From Adineta ricciae (lineage: Eukaryota > Rotifera > Eurotatoria > Adinetida > Adinetidae), in assembly GCA_905250025.1 (NCBI GenBank), contig CAJNOJ010000146.1:124001-188000 (forward strand): a DNA stretch of 64,000 bases. The letters run 5' to 3'. The stretch's first letter is position 1; each line of letters opens with the position of its first letter. The position numbers were made by a program, and so were the translations under genes. Positions 20,164 to 32,921 of this stretch are shown here, one piece after another. The notes under the pieces are model-generated. The model was given only the letters and a program-made list of their open reading frames with translations, had not been told where the DNA came from and did not search any database.

Positions 20164-23100
20164 CTATTTCGTTGTGTTGGTTGTTGATGGCGATGCATGG
20201 ACGATTGGCGTGGCTCGTTGTTGAACGATTTTTTGCAATAGACCTTGACTACCTCGGAGTAATATTTGAAAATGTGCAGCCATTGGAGATGTTGAATTCG
20301 TTTGAATATATGTATACAGTTTCTTACTTAGATCAGTCAAGACATTCTGTGCAAAGCCGCGAACACTTGGATGTGAAAGATCCAATGAGGTCAACGCCTC
20401 GTGGAGATAACTGAATAGAGATAAAAAGCAAAGAGAAGATTAGGAAATAAGAGGAAAGTGTGATTACCTATATTTCAATTGTTGATGTGTATTCAAATCG
20501 ACTGCAAGTTGTTGAATTAAAGAGAGAAGAACTGGTGTTTGTAATGGACATGGTTGAATAGAGAAGAGATCGTTTGGACGAATGTTTTCACATAGATATA
20601 TAACAAGCGTTAGATCCGAGGCAGATAAAACATATTCGAATGCTTGATTGTATTGGCCAAGACGTACAAGTTTTATCGCTTGTTGTTGTTTCATATCTGA
20701 TGATGATAAGGTTACTGTTGTTGCTGCATGTGCAACCGTTGGTGAAGTAGCGACAGCAGTCGTCGTTGGTGCCGGTGTTGTCGTTCGAGTAGCAGATGTC
20801 GTTGGAGTGGCGACTTGACGAAATATAGTATTGATCTCATTCTTCTGAGCAGTTAATACATCACGGAATGTGGACGTGACTTCATCACGTAGTATCGACC
20901 GTGCAGTTTCTCGAATTCTATTGAAACAAAAAAAAAAAGGCATCCAAAGAGCATGATACTCTTCAATAGAACTTACATAGGTGTGAGACCAGCTGTTAGA
21001 TGTTGAGTAATTTCCACCTTTAATGAATTTGCTAAGTCTTGATTTTTCTTCTCGAATTCTTTATTCAACTGTGTAGTTTCTTTTCTTATCTCACTCATCA
21101 TTTGCTCACGTTGTTGAATCAATGAACGTTGTTGCTGTCGACCATATTCAATCATTTCTTGTAAGTCTAAAATCAGATTCATTTTCATAGTTTTACGAAA
21201 CATTCTTTTCCTCTACACCTACATTCTTTCGTGCCACGTTTGAAAACATCATTCGTCTGTTGAAACATATTTGTCACAGCTTTCTCAAACGATGGTATAA
21301 CAATCTGATTAAATGTCTCACGATACGATGCCACCATTGTTGATTGAATTGCCTGAGATACAGAATGACCTAAGGAGTCCATCATCGTCTATGAAAGATG
21401 ATCAATGAGAAAATGATTTCAAGGACAAGTAAGTAGAAACACACTTTTGAGCGGAAGATCTGTGCAATTGTTTGTTTGATTACATTATCAGTCGCTAATA
21501 ACTTGGCCGCAAGATCTTTGTGTAAATTATCTTTCATCTCTCGGTAAGGCTCGAAAACGGATGTCATAGCTAGAGAAGAAAAACAGTTGAAAATTTAAAA
21601 TGAATGAAGTTCGCAGACCGTTTTGAATGTATGTTTGAATCTTTTCAATTAAGATCGCTTCCAATCGATCATAATGTGTGTCCGATAATGTTGTTTGTGG
21701 TTCGTTAGTTGCTAAAACTTCAACAGGTGCGGCATTTGGACTTGGCCGACTCGGCCGTGAGGTGCCACCTTGACCAGCGGATTCGAAATTCATCAACCGA
21801 TCAACTTTGGCTGACAGCTGCTCGAGACGTTGACAACAATGCTCGAGCTTTTCCTCATTGTACAACTGAGCCGTGGCCGATGCCATAGGCTCAGCGGAAA
21901 GATCATTTCGGTGTGAGCGTAGTTCAGTTAATAAATGAGTTAATTGCCGAATTTCATGTAATGACTATATTTTCGATGAATGAAACTTAATAGAAATTTA
22001 TGATAGGTTGCACTTACATCAGTATTCAGTCCTAATTGTGAGCTATTTGGTGATCGTCCACTGCGTCGTTTAATACGTGTATGTAGAAGGTCTTCTTCAT
22101 CAGCGGTTGAATCATCATCTTTATCACTTTTGACAAAAAGAAGTTAAAGAATAGAGATGGATGTTCGACAAAAACAAATCGTACCTTGTCTCTGTAGGGT
22201 CACTGTAATCGTCGTCGTCATCTCGACCAGATGTTTTTAATCCTCTTCGAAAAGTTTGTTTTTCAAAAGAAAACTAAAGATAAAATACTCTCTTACTTGA
22301 TTGTGTTTTGCTTTGACCATAGCTGATCTTCGCCGTAATTTGATGGTAATGAAAGTGGTTCTTGAGTACCGTTGATCTAATTAAACGCTCGATTATATTT
22401 GGAGTACTACGTGAAAGATCTTACCGGTTCAGTATCATCATGTGTTTTGATTGGAATGAAGACTGTATCTACATCAACACTATCACTACTGGGCACTAGA
22501 ATAGTTATTCCATACACTGTAAAAACAGAGCGAGATAGTAATAAAAGGACATACCTGGTTCGAATACAAGAGGATAATTTGTAGCACATGACATACTCTC
22601 AGCAACTTCTTTATCAGTCAAGTCGTATGGTATTTGTGGTATACCTTAGAGTAAAATCCAGTTTTTGACAGTTCGAAGAGCTGAATCTATTCTTACCATT
22701 GATAATCAATGACGATGAATCTATGTCTGTCGTTCCAATTGGTTTCAGTCGATGACTGGGACTCGTTGTAACTGCTGCAGCTATTTGAGTTTGTAATGGC
22801 GAGGTATGTGCACCATGCGATGATGGTTTTCGTCGCTGTTGACCGTTAATATCATCAAACGCTGTCCTGTTACCTAATAAAAATTCATGCAAAGGATCGA
22901 TCGTCGCTGCTGCTGCTGCCGCTGTTGATGATGACGACGCTGGTGGTGGCTGATTAACTGTTAGTCCATCATGACTGGCCAGTAATGAACGTGCAGTATC
23001 ACCATTTTGCAAAGCAGTTATATTTGTCAATGAACTATTTGGCGTTAACAGATCATCGATACTGTATCTGAAGCAGATATAGTTAGTAGTTAAAATCATG

Positions 23101-25441
23101 GCCAGACGATGAAAGTTATCTTACGGTGGAAGACTCATTAAATGATCAACAGGAGGCTCGATTGGATTGGCCATTACGGTAGGAAATGACATATCTTTAT
23201 TTCGCAAATGTAACATGTATGGTTCGAAACGAAAATCTAAATAGAATAGGATCTCTCAGCTCGCTCATTTGTTCCCTATCATTTACCTTCAATTAGACCA
23301 TCTTGATTCGAACGGTTCTGCTCTTCATAATAAACAGAATTTGGCGTCATGAAACGATTCGTTTTAAACACCAGTAAAATCTCTTTGAAAGATCTAATCG
23401 AAACGTAACAAAGAACAATTATGCCGCATTATTCAGTAGTATTTCATCTTCATCTACTTTGCATGAATACTGTATATCCTCACTCCATAAGTAACAAAAT
23501 CGGTATGCTTATCTAAAAAACAAGTTGAAATCAAACGGCGACTAAGTGAATAGGAAAGCTTACTACTAATTTGATCTGCAGCTGTAATTGCGAAACTTAA
23601 TGCTGGCGATTTGAATGAAGTAAACGCATTTATCGATGAGAAATATGCTCGATTGCCATCAGCATCTTGGAAAATGGTTAAAACATACATGGACTATATA
23701 GAAACACTATAGACATATGACAAAGATTCGTAGACTTGATTTTACATTGCGCTGTATATCGGAAAGAACAAGAAAACGTGAAGTTAAATCTATTGAAGCT
23801 TTTAGCATGGGCAATTGAGATGTTGGATGGAATGCAGTAGTGAAGCTGAAGTTGGAACACAAAGTTAAGTCGAAAGCTTTCTTTGGTATTTACCGAAGAA
23901 CTTGCAAACAGTTCCAATTCGTACAACTCCAAACCTTCAATTCTCGATTTTGATCGCAACCCGACACGGCATAACGCCACAGTTGTGTACTGAAATAGTC
24001 GAGAAGTAAAAGAAGTCCAATCTTCGACATACGTACTCTTGTGTTAAATTCTTATGATCATCCAGAAAGAATAATGAGGAAACAGGTCGACCTTCATGCG
24101 GAATCCAAACATGTAAACATCTAAAGTAAGCCTCTTTACTTAAAATATGTGAATTTGATTGTAAAAATCCTACCGGCAAGTTTGCGGTTGTTCAAAATTA
24201 ATCGAGAAGAATTTGATTTCACCTTTATCTGTACCTGTTCCCAGTGCAGTACCATCTGGTGAAAAACACACGCAAGTGACATTCTAAAATTTGAATTCAC
24301 AAAAAACCGCCCTGGGTAGAAACGTGAACGACTTACGCCAGTATTATCCTCATACGTCAAGCGTCCGTTTTGGATCTGATTTAAAGTTAACATATTGTCC
24401 GATATCCATGATTGTGACGCATTTGCAACGTTAAGTACCTCAACCTAAATAAAAAGTGGCATTCTATTCGATCTAAACAAGAAAAATCAACAAACAGTGG
24501 AGCCACGTGTGACACTCATCATTGTGTACGCATCACTGTCTTCACTATCACTACTGTCTGGTATAAAACAGCACCAGGATACAGTCGGCAGAGACTGGTT
24601 GTTCGCATATTGTAAATCAACAAATAAGATCAATGTATGTCTAGTCGATCACAAAGAATATACTGTTGGATGTGTGAAATTTTCTTTGAAATCTTACTGT
24701 AGCTCATCAGGTTCGATGTTTTTCTCTATACGATAGATACGTAAATGACATGCTTGATCAACACACGCCAGAAGAATATCATCGGAGAATGAAAATGCTA
24801 AATCATGAATATCACCCGAAAATGGAGGGTTAATCACGGAACGAAAGTCCACTTGTTTGTAGAAAACACAAACAATATCATCACCGATTTGTCCTTCGAA
24901 AAAGAAGTCTCCCGTACATCACCAAAACAATGAATAATCAACAAAAGTTCAACTTACGTTTTAGAGCATACGCAACAAAACTTCCGCATGTCACAACCAG
25001 ATGACCTGCATAATATCTCGATTCCCAATTATGATCGATGATCGGTTGAGAAAAGATCTAAATATTAAGTAAGTAAAATGTCATTCCAATTTAACCGAAT
25101 CATCATTTTCTTCTTCATTCGAAATGAAATTATCATATTTCGGTAAGATAGATGAATCCTTCACGTACTTGATTAACATCGTCTGTCGAAGTTGTTTCTG
25201 TCAAAAGATTTTTTCGACTTGTCAATTGAATTTCGACTTCATCCCGCGAGATTAAATGTGTAGATTGAATCGGATCATTACTATTCAACTCACTAGATAC
25301 AAACGGAAAAGAACATTTCCTTGTCGAGAAAAACAAATTCTTTCTTACATTTTCTGATAGTGTTTATCATCGGAATCAAGTGTACTAGAACAAACCAAAA
25401 ACTATGCATTTCTCGACCGACGAAATAACTTACATATTCAT
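20164..25441 (-). CDS. EDC4: Enhancer of mRNA-decapping protein 4 (Ge-1)
   Basis: A large gene of roughly twenty short exons read from 25441 down to 20164. Two tiny first exons (starting MNI, then LDSDDKHYQKI) lead into a WD40-like propeller; the segment SQPIIDHNWESRYYAGHLVVTCGSFVAYALK parallels the N-terminal region of EDC4. A Ser/Thr/Ala-rich linker includes the short motif YSIDDLLTPNSSL. A coiled coil around 21180-21886 follows (NEEKLEHCCQRLEQLSAKVDRL). The C-terminal helical domain has the family signature AIKLVRLGQYNQAFEYVLSASDL with CPLQTPVLLSLIQQLA. EDC4 is the P-body scaffold that couples DCP1 and DCP2 for 5' mRNA decapping. The order of domains is complete. I did not verify every intron phase in the middle of the gene. 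Confidence 0.88.
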
Positions 25442-25819
25442 AATTAGTGCAATTGATAGAATAACAAATACGATCTAAAACAAAGAAGAAATCTTCTTCA
25501 ACAGTAAATCGATTTCAACTAATTAACCTTCTCCTGTGGTTATTTATTCGAATAGATATATATGAGATCACAAAAGCCAATCAATTAAAAGAAAAATCCA
25601 CTGAACATGGAATGGAGAACGAAAGAAAGAAAGAGAGAAAGAAGTATTTACATTTTTTCTTCTTCTTCTCCTTCTATCGACAAAGCACGTCCATGCGAAT
25701 AGATATATCCAAGCATCATCACTCAAACTATTTCATCTATTTCTCTTCACTCCTACACATCCAGTTACTGTTATATACAAGAAAACAGAATCAAACAAGA
25801 TATTGTAACTATTAAAACG

Positions 25820-26806
25820 ATGGATACGTCGATAACTAATAACGATGAACAGCAATTAATTCAAATGTCGGCATTATCACCTGAGAAATTAGCACAAGAA
25901 GAAAAAGTCGTCATTGTACGTGAGAAACCTACGACAATCATTACCACTGACGTAAAACCGCCGACTAAAGCTGAATTAAAACAACAAACATTTGTTTTAC
26001 GTCTCTTCTCTTGGCCATTGCATCTGTTAACGTCTTGTCATATTCCACACTTTTCCGATCGTAGTTTACGTCTAACATTCCTCCTATTCATCACCCTAAT
26101 CGGTCTAACTAGTTTCACAATCGCACTCATCGTTGGTTCGACTGTCGTACAATTTAAACAGCAATGTCCTTTGTACGCAACGTTTAATTTTGAAAAATTA
26201 ACTAAATTAAACGAGAATTGGTTGCTCAAACTCAATCCGGCATCGGAAATATTCAGTTCACCGTCAACTTGTGACTTTTGTACATTTTCGAATGTCTTTA
26301 CATTCATCTACTGTATCATGACAGGATTTTTCTTCATTCTATTCAACGGTGATCATCGAGTCATTCGATCCAACGATCGATGTTTGATCATTCCGTGGTG
26401 AGCGAAAGAAACGAGAAAAAAAAGCTGATCTTATTCGATTAAACTATCTAGGTTCCCAATGTCTATCATCCTCGGTCTTTTGGCTCTTATCAACGCGTCT
26501 ATGTTAACAAATGGCTTTCTCAAATTTTGCGCAGCAGTCACGTCAAATGATAAACAAATCACGTCATGTGTTCAATTAAATCAAATCGTTTTTGAACAAT
26601 ACCCTAACGTCTCTTCGTTGTTTATCTACATGCTGATCGCTATTGTTGGCTCATGGTTTCAATTAGCATTCTTCATCGGTGTTGTAGCTATACTTGTAAT
26701 TCGGCTCGGTTCGTCGTTCGATTGGAGTAAACATCATGATACCGACGGGAATGTCAAACCGATTAATATAATCATGAAACCAATCGAAAAAGCGGAGAAA
26801 GTTTAA
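25820..26806 (+). CDS. TMEM179-like four-pass membrane protein
   Basis: Two exons, 25820-26397 and 26452-26806, give 310 residues. A polar N-terminus of about 75 residues is followed by four hydrophobic segments near residues 85-108, 155-178, 193-222 and 260-288. The first lumenal loop has a QQCPLY motif and a paired CDFCTF, and the second a SC before the last helix. That pattern resembles TMEM179/TMEM179B as I recall them. The function of this family is poorly known. The upstream 250 bp contain GAAAG and CTTCTT low-complexity runs. The gene converges with the RagA/B gene. Confidence 0.65.
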
Positions 26807-27122
26807 GAAAGAAAACAGAAGACGTGCAATTTTGTTGAAGAAAACACATTTATTTCGTTTGGTTGTTTTTTGTACATAAACTTAAAAAAGAATCAAGAAA
26901 AGAAATGCTACCTGATAAATCAAAATAAACGAACACAAATAGTATCACCCGGTATGGTAGGTTTGAAAAGAGCGGCAAACAGGAAGAATCAAGTGGTAAA
27001 TTTATACATTTGTGTATATATTCTGTATGTATGAAAATGAAGATTTTTTTTGTCCGCTGACAAGTTAGCTGTAAATAGGTTCGGTTTAGTTTTATCGTTC
27101 AGCACCGGCATCATGAACCAAC
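26807..27122. other. Convergent 3' spacer between TMEM179-like and RagA/B genes
   Basis: 316 bp between two stop codons. It is A+T-rich with no clear feature; both 3' UTRs must end here. Confidence 0.45.
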
Positions 27123-28451
27123 TCAACTTCGCACACCGTCTTTTTCAAGTTTTTCGAATACTTTTCGAGCATTTCGAATATTCATTAACGTTACTTCAGA
27201 CGCTAATTGGAAAGAAAACATGATGTTGGCGAGTGACATGATCATCTACGGAATACTTACAAATGGTCGGATCACTAATTACCACCATCACATATGTGTT
27301 CGGTGTGCATAATTCAATAAAACATGCAAATGTCGAATTACGCACTTCCATCGATTGAAAAGCTGCTGCGAGTTTACTAAATTAAATCAACAGATGTTGT
27401 TCTGTACTCAGCCAATTCGCGACGAACCTGCATGATAGTTTAAACTGTTTGATGATATCACTTATTTTCTCAAATCGTCGCGTATCGTGATGTTCTTTTC
27501 GTGTACAGTGGGAAATCACCTAGATAGATATGTACGGTTGAGTGATTCAGAAGGAATTTCCTTACTAAGAACGTGGCTTTCTCAAACAAAAGAATTTCAT
27601 CCGCATCGATGATTTCTGCAAAGTTCTCCAGCGTTTTTTCAAGACCTTTGACATTCGGCACTAATTGATAAACAATCTGCGACCAGGCCTAGAGAAATTC
27701 ATGTGTAATCAAAGAAAAAAGCTTTTCATTCGACTAACTTTATACAGCGTTTCGTCCCATATGGACGTCCGAAAACAGGCACATTGTAGAGGCTTCGATA
27801 AATCTCTGAGAATGTCTTCTCGTTCGGCGAAAATCTAGAAGTTTCAAGTGTGTTGGTCCGTTTTGAATGCGAAGTTCTTCTTTCTTACCGCTGTACGCAT
27901 CTCTTCAGGAATCAAATCCATTTTATGTATTAGACAAAAGATTTTTGCATTCGATGAATGTTGTAAAATCGATTCCAAACACGATTGATAATAATGCAAA
28001 TCCTGACGAAAATTTCATCTATCTTATGAAAGAACAGTATTCATCGGAACGAACCTTATCTATTTCTTGACTTTGAACGTCGAAAACATAGATCAGCACT
28101 TCAACATTCTTGAATATATTATCTTTTTGTGTTGCAAAATATGATTCCATAAACGCCTCTTGTCCACCACAATCCCATAGATTCAATATTAGATTACCAA
28201 GAAATCGAACGTAGGATTGTTCAACATCCACTACAAACAAACGAAATGAGAAGAGCATCGATATTCACACTTTCATACTTGTGGCACCGAGACGTCGAGT
28301 ATCTTTCGCACTGTAATTGGCAAATATGATGGAACGCATCGACGTTTTACCACCACCACTTTTACCCATTAGAAGAACCTGAGAAAGATCGATTCGTTAA
28401 CGTTTACGAGTACTAAATAGTAAAAGGCACATTTACCTTCTTTCGCATCAT
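27123..28451 (-). CDS. RRAGA: Rag GTPase A/B
   Basis: Nine exons read down from 28451. The P-loop is [15 protein letters not shown]. Switch regions follow ([13 protein letters not shown], then [15 protein letters not shown]), with the HKMD nucleotide-specificity motif. The C-terminal roadblock-like half includes [14 protein letters not shown] and [11 protein letters not shown]. The protein is close to 305 residues, the normal length of RagA/B. Heterodimers of RagA/B with RagC/D recruit mTORC1 to the lysosome in response to amino acids. The first coding exon is only 15 nt (ATG ATG CGA AAG AAG). A Met replaces the usual Ile before the DVE of switch II. The C-terminus ends after EKDGVRS, slightly shorter than the vertebrate form. 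Confidence 0.95.
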
Positions 28452-28726
28452 CTCTACAACTTGTTGAGGTTTGTATACGATGAGTTTTTATCGTCTTAAA
28501 CTAAGACGATTTTTCGTTTCGTATCTGTATTTATTTATTTACCTCGTTTGCTTTCTACTCATTCATATTGGTCAGATGACAAACGCTACTCGCTACAAGA
28601 TAACAGATGGCGTCAGTTGTTCGTAGTTACGAAACAGACATGTTTTGCTTCGTTTGTCGGAGAAAGAACAGTGCATTGCAGTTCTGAATAGATTTACACA
28701 CTTTATTTCATACAAAAACTAATTTC

Positions 28727-29518
28727 CTAGTAGAATACGTGTACTTGGCCATCAGTTTGGTCCCATTCGTCTCGAATGATCGAATGATAACCAATATTGG
28801 TTAATATAACAAAATATTCGCAAAGACAATAGGCTGAATAAATAAATGGTTCACAAAAACGATTATGTCGATAGAAGAAATATGAGGAGATAGTCAGCGA
28901 AACAAAATTACACAGGAACCATTTCAGTCGTTTTCGTCGACAAGCTCTTTCTCGTTCGTTCAAACAGATCTTCTTCGTTCGTGGCCAATAATAATCAATC
29001 AGAATCGTTCCGAGCATATGAATCAATGAACACAAAGTAAAACCGATAAATCCGTATTCATGCATTCGTTTGTTTTCATTCGATGAGATATATGTTAATT
29101 GAAGAAGAAATGTTAATTCAACAGTATGAATCAAGCTATTGATTAGTTGTACCCACCGATAGAAATCTCGATAAGCAATATGAGAGCGATTAAGCAAACG
29201 TTGCAATTGTAAATAAGCAATGAAATATCGCGGAACGCTAGTTAATGCGAAACTCATTCGCCAGACAAAGCGCTGAGGCTCAAAGCCGGCAATAATCGCT
29301 GACATCGATGGAAAGACATTCGGTACTTTACAATGGGTTTTAGTAGATTTTTTCATATCTTTAAAAATGGTTATAATCAAGCAAAACACGAAAGCGAACT
29401 GTGGTAAGAAATGAGTGAAACGTAAGAAATTATACACAGATATATGTACGCCTGTAAACAAATCAGATTCGATAAGGAGACAGCTGAATCAAATAGGAAC
29501 ATATTTACGTGATGACAT
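28727..29518 (-). CDS. PGAP2: PGAP2, GPI-anchor lipid remodelling protein
   Basis: A 10-nt first coding exon (29509-29518) joins a second exon (28727-29451), giving 244 residues. The protein has several hydrophobic helices and the family signatures THCKVPNVFPSMSAIIAG, PQRFVWRMSFAL, LTYISSNENKRMHEYGFI and a YRHNRFCEPFIYSAY segment that parallels YFRHNMYCEAGVYT of vertebrate PGAP2. It belongs to the FRAG1/DRAM/Sfk1 family and acts in the Golgi in fatty-acid remodelling of GPI anchors. Length matches the family. A pyrimidine-rich TTCTTTCAG lies about 25 nt before the ATG on the minus strand, a possible trans-splice or 5' UTR intron acceptor. Confidence 0.92.
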
Positions 29519-29853
29519 TCGGTTATTGACGTTGCTTAAAACAATCTGAAAGAATGTGTGTCGATTAACGATTGAATTTCTTTTGTCATCGTTTTACTAT
29601 GTCAGCTAACATTCGTCATTCTTTTCTGTTCGATCTGATGATCGGATTTCGACTTTCTATCGACAAAACTCTTTTTCTAATTTCATTTCAAAATTCAATC
29701 CAATGAAATCAAATCGCTACGTACATACAGAGGTCACTTGATGTTAGTAGATGACGAATGGAGAACGATGTTGAGCCTACAGATACTTTCACCTTTCTTT
29801 TTACTGTTCTATTCTACTATTACTCATTTGCTTTTTCACACTGTTCTATCTCA

Positions 29854-30570
29854 ATGGCGGCAATCGATACCGAGAACCGAAGGGGAATTTTACGACTACC
29901 AACTAGACCCGTACGAAAGTAAAAATTCGAATTTTTATCAGAGAAGATCTTTTTTAAATTTAGATTTCATTGGAAGATCGCTACGATCCACCTGCGAATT
30001 TCCTTGAGATTGATGTTGTCAATCCTGAGACACACGGTTTCGGTAATAAACGTCATACGGACTATGAAATTCGCATGAAAGTAAACGAAAACAAATGGTT
30101 TTGCGCTCGTGAAACAATCCTTTTTGTATTCAGACAAATTTACCGGTTTTCCGGCTGAAAGAATGTTCTGTACGTCGACGTTACTCTGATTTCGAATGGT
30201 TACGTAAGGAACTGGAACGGGATAGTAAAGTAAAGCGAGTATAATGTCTTCTATTCATGTTTAATTCTTTCTACTTAGATTGTTGTTCCAGCTCTACCTG
30301 GAAAAGCTTGGACGCGACAAATGCCCGGGTTTCTTCGTCGCGATGATGGTATTTTTGAAGATGATTTCATCGAAGAACGACGCAAAGGTCTAGAACAATT
30401 CATCAATAAGTAGAATCGAATGCTTTGCAAGAAATCCAATGAAGTGATTATTATTCTTTAGAGTTGCGGGTCATCCTCTAGCCCAAAATGAACGTTCACT
30501 GCATGTTTTCCTTCAAGATACTGCCATTGACTATAGTTCATACGTTCCTGGTAAAGTACGAAATTCTTAA
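29854..30570 (+). CDS. SNX3: Sorting nexin 3/12
   Basis: Five exons join in phase: 29854-29910, 29964-30080, 30134-30229, 30279-30409 and 30462-30570, giving 169 residues. Almost the whole protein is a PX domain. The PI3P-binding RRRYSDFEWLRKEL motif and the PALPGK proline loop are intact, followed by the RDDGIFEDDFIEERRKGLEQFINK and AGHPLAQNERSLHVFLQD helices. SNX3 binds PI3P on early endosomes and helps retromer recycle cargo. The exon 1 donor was chosen as GTACGA because only that choice keeps phase and exactly matches the family's spacing. The gene converges with the WWE-PARP gene. Confidence 0.95.
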
Positions 30571-30783
30571 AACATTATTCAATGTATAGAACGTTGGATA
30601 TTTGATTGCTCGTGTCGATATGGCATTTACAAGCTCCTTTTATTATATTTTTCAAATTTATAAAAAACAAACAATCTAATTAAATATATATAAACACAAG
30701 TATCCGCAAACCGTATGCACATATTATAACAGATAACATAGGCAGCCTGATGAGTCATTTGAACTTTATATATATATGTGACG

Positions 30784-32292
30784 TCACACATAAACCAGTA
30801 AATATTCCGGATAGCACTATTCGAATAAGAAGAAAATGACAGTATGTAATTGATTTTACGATTAAGATAGACTTTACCTGATTATCATGATAACATACGA
30901 AAATATGATCACCATCCGTCGTTGTATCGTATCCGTCTAAAATCAGATATTTATCAAAGAAATTCTCGATGAGTAAGGCTCTCTATTCTTTAGTTACCGT
31001 CTGGTTCGCAGATACGCGGATTCCCACCTAATAGTACAGTGAAAGTATTAATCAACGAACTAAAAAAGCAAATACGTACGCATGCTTCGTCCTACGAGCA
31101 CTCGACTGAAGAAAATTCCTTTTTGCTTAAGATCATTTAGCGTTGCATACTGATCGGAGTAGCTCGCCTTTGATGAGAAATACACACCGCGCCCATGAAC
31201 ACACCCTGAAAACGACCGGGGCAAAGTTTAAAAGTAAAAAATATGCAAATAAGTAGTCAGGTACTGTACCATTAGTTCCACTATAGCTTCGATTGAAACC
31301 TCGTTCGATAATTCTTTTCGCTGCTGATTCGGGACAGCCATGATATAGATAGCGCATTGTGCCATTATTTTCTTTACCATACCGACGGATATAATTATCA
31401 TGTAAAATGCAGAATCGTGTAAATAAAGAAAAATTTTGGATACGCTCAATCGAAACGATCGTTGTCTAAAAAAAAACGGTCGACGGATATCTGAATCGAA
31501 AAGAAGGATATGACTTTGATAGTTTACATAACGGTTGTGCATAGTCTCATCGAACTGGTGTTTGATTGCAAGGTATTCATTTAGTTTCTCATCGAGTAAT
31601 GTTCGTTCTCTAAATGAATCGAATAGTATGAAGGAAAAAGTTCCATATAAATGACTTACACTTCCAAAGGCGTGAGTTTCCAATACATTGGTAAACGTTT
31701 GTCATATTCCGAGCGGAGCATACGTTTGATACGAGTACCATAAATTTCAATCGACTTTGTGAGGTCAATTGTTATTTTCTCACCTATTTCATTCAGCATT
31801 GTAAACTGAAAAAGAACAATCTGTTCGTAATTTCATACTCTTGCGCAAGAAAGATATACATTTGATGAGTCCAATTGGTGACGTTCTTCAATTTCAGTGT
31901 TCATTCGGGGAGAATATAATTGCCACGTTCCATCCCATGCTTCGTACCACCAACACACACGATCTCTAATAGACTGGGGACTATTTTTCAAAACTAAATT
32001 GTTTTGTAAATCCAGGAATCGCTTCTCTTTTGAAAAAAAAAAGAAACTTTACGATGATATTGTAGTCATAAAAATATAACTTACCAGCTTCGAAATTTGT
32101 TGTTGCAGTACCATATAGATGGAGTTGCTTTTTGTTGAAATTAAAAATCGGTAAAACCAGTTGACTAGTACAAAACTTAAAATATTCTTCAAGTGCTGAT
32201 TGATTTTGTCGAATTAGTTCATCATGCTCTATGGGACATATTGTTTCTTTAAAATCGTTCGGAGATCGATTTGAATTTTCATGTTCCATCAT
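30784..32292 (-). CDS. WWE-PARP mono-ADP-ribosyltransferase
   Basis: Read down from 32292 in at least nine exons. After a short N-terminal segment, a WWE domain appears (CWWYEAWDGTWQLYSPRMN, then IEERHQL and a basic KRMLRSEYDKRLPMYW strand). WWE domains bind iso-ADP-ribose of poly-ADP-ribose. The C-terminal half is a PARP catalytic domain: IVSIERIQN, the YLYHGCP His motif, GRGVYFSSKASYSDQYA with the Tyr motif, and a final NQCYPEYLLVYV strand. Where PARP1 has its catalytic Glu, alignment by eye places Leu, giving an H-Y-hydrophobic triad like that of the mono-ADP-ribosylating PARPs 7, 11, 12 and 14. The stop is at 30784. The roughly 370-residue protein is compact, with no CCCH zinc fingers or macrodomains. 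Confidence 0.85.
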
Positions 32293-32921
32293 AAAGAAAC
32301 ATCCAGCAGATATCCAAATTGGTGCTATCGCATATAGCTATAACAATGTATATGTGAACTATGTATCTGAAAGTAATGTAAATGAATCATATTGACGTAT
32401 ACTTTCTTCCTAGACGAATCATCATTCAGGTAAATTGTGATCAGTAAAAACTTTTTGGAATTTTCCCCAGTATACATAAATATATATATGTTTACCTATT
32501 GTGCGGGGGAAAAGATCGACTTATAAATACATAGAAAACGTATGCGGGAAAATTACAAAAAAGCTTCGCTCTTTACGATGGGGAAAATTACCTGAGAAAT
32601 CGATGAAGAAATGACAAAAGTGAAGTTTTCACGATAGAATGGAAAAATAATATGACATTCTACTATTCGTTGAAGACGCACAAATTCACTCGAGATTAAT
32701 CATCTGCCATCGGCGACCTCTATCTGGAATACAGCCCTCTATTATCGAAGTGATCCTTTTTGTCTAGATTGGTTGTTTCTCGTATGAGAAGTTACTAATA
32801 GACACTCGAGAGAGATATATATTTCGTGGACGTTGATTTGGTGATTTCAAAATTCATTTTTCGTTCATAACAGTTGTTCTAGATTTTCTACAAATCGTTT
32901 TCGTTGTTACTTAGCTCGTAA
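32293..32921. other. Divergent spacer between WWE-PARP and GAR1
   Basis: About 630 bp, A+T-rich, with a purine-rich block near 32520-32600. It must serve both promoters. A T-rich tract ending in CTTAG lies 7 nt before the GAR1 ATG. Confidence 0.5.

Noticed and set aside
24497..24736. Plus-strand frame inside EDC4.
   Set aside because: Shadow of the EDC4 WD40 exons on the opposite strand.
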